A DNA stretch of 6,429 bases, from positions 1-6,429 of the forward strand of contig JAHEDB010000133.1 of NCBI GenBank assembly GCA_024641465.1. Reading direction: 5' to 3'. This DNA is from Chromatiales bacterium (GTDB lineage: Bacteria > Pseudomonadota > Gammaproteobacteria > UBA6429 > Thiohalophilaceae). This document shows positions 6,110-6,429 of this stretch, one piece after another (positions within the stretch are counted from its first letter, which is position 1; the number at the start of each line of letters is the position of its first letter). The notes under the pieces are model-generated. The model worked only from the letters and a program-made list of their open reading frames with translations, was not told the DNA's origin and made no database searches. Made by a program: the position numbers and the translations under genes.

Positions 6110-6429
6110 TCAAGACTCCAGCAGGATACGCAGCATACGACGCAGGGGTTCAGCGGCACCCCATAACAACTGGTCGCCAACGGTGAAGGCGGACAGGTAT
6201 TCCGGTCCCATATTGAGCTTGCGCATACGTCCGACCGGAACCGTCAGTGTACCGGTTACCGCGGCCGGTGTCAGGTCGGTCATGGTCACCTGCCGATCAT
6301 TCGGCACCACCTTGACCCAGTCATTGTGGGAGGCCAGCATGCCATGGATCTCATCCAGCGGGACATTTTTCTTCATCTTGATGGTCAGTGCCTGGGAGTG
6401 GCAACGCATGGCGCCGACGCGCACACACA
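6110..6429 (-). CDS. asd: Aspartate-semialdehyde dehydrogenase, C-terminal part only
   Basis: Reduces aspartyl-4-phosphate to aspartate semialdehyde with NADPH in the cytoplasm, the branch point to lysine/diaminopimelate, methionine and threonine. The frame is open at the right edge; 105 complete residues are visible of about 370. They closely follow the E. coli-type long enzyme: CVRVGAMRCHSQA carries the substrate Arg and the catalytic His (E. coli Arg267 and His274), followed by HNDWVKVVPNDR, LTPAAVTGTLTVPVGR, KLNMGPEYLSAFTVGDQLLWG and the end AAEPLRRMLRILLES. A GTG at 6422-6424 is an internal Val codon, not a start. This intact catalytic C-terminus contrasts with the altered residues of the neighbouring Usg paralogue, so this gene is the likely functional enzyme; its catalytic Cys lies outside the window. 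Confidence 0.98.
   Translation of the reverse strand, partial: CVRVGAMRCHSQALTIKMKKNVPLDEIHGMLASHNDWVKVVPNDRQVTMTDLTPAAVTGTLTVPVGRMRKLNMGPEYLSAFTVGDQLLWGAAEPLRRMLRILLES

Noticed and set aside
6422..6424. GTG as a start for a small separate gene at the right edge
   Set aside because: It is the Val of CVRVGAMRCHSQA inside asd; the frame continues upstream to the window edge, so this is a truncated gene and not a small one.

Overview
The window is a compact single-strand block from a gammaproteobacterial chromosome. All five genes are read on the minus strand, so transcription runs from the right edge to the left. In transcription order they are asd (3' part only), usg (a non-catalytic asd paralogue), fimV, truA and trpF (all but the last few codons). 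I recall this order from pseudomonads and other non-enteric gammaproteobacteria. The long E. coli-type Asd C-terminus and the FimV polar/pilus protein also point to that class. I cannot name a genus.

Layout. Bases 6110-6429 hold the last 105 residues of aspartate-semialdehyde dehydrogenase. A 93-bp gap with a very stable GC hairpin leads to usg (4994-6016). A 96-bp AT-rich gap carries promoter-like, IHF-like and palindromic sequences in front of fimV (1556-4897), which encodes a 1113-residue protein with a signal peptide, a LysM domain, one membrane span and a long acidic cytoplasmic tail. A 133-bp gap holds terminator-like hairpins and a perfect -10 hexamer in front of truA (643-1422). Only 40 bp separate truA from trpF (3-602), so those two are probably co-transcribed.

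The genes do not form one pathway. Asd serves Lys/Met/Thr and diaminopimelate synthesis, TrpF serves tryptophan synthesis, TruA makes pseudouridine in tRNA anticodon arms, and FimV organises the cell pole and the type IV pilus machinery. Usg looks like a dehydrogenase fold that has lost its chemistry.

I found no mobile element, CRISPR array, tRNA, rRNA or defence-type gene, and no clearly undescribed system. The observations most worth a second look are the pattern of active-site losses in Usg, a four-codon reading frame overlapping the usg start, the cluster of regulatory-looking sequences before fimV, and the repeated acidic LDxD-type motif in the FimV tail.
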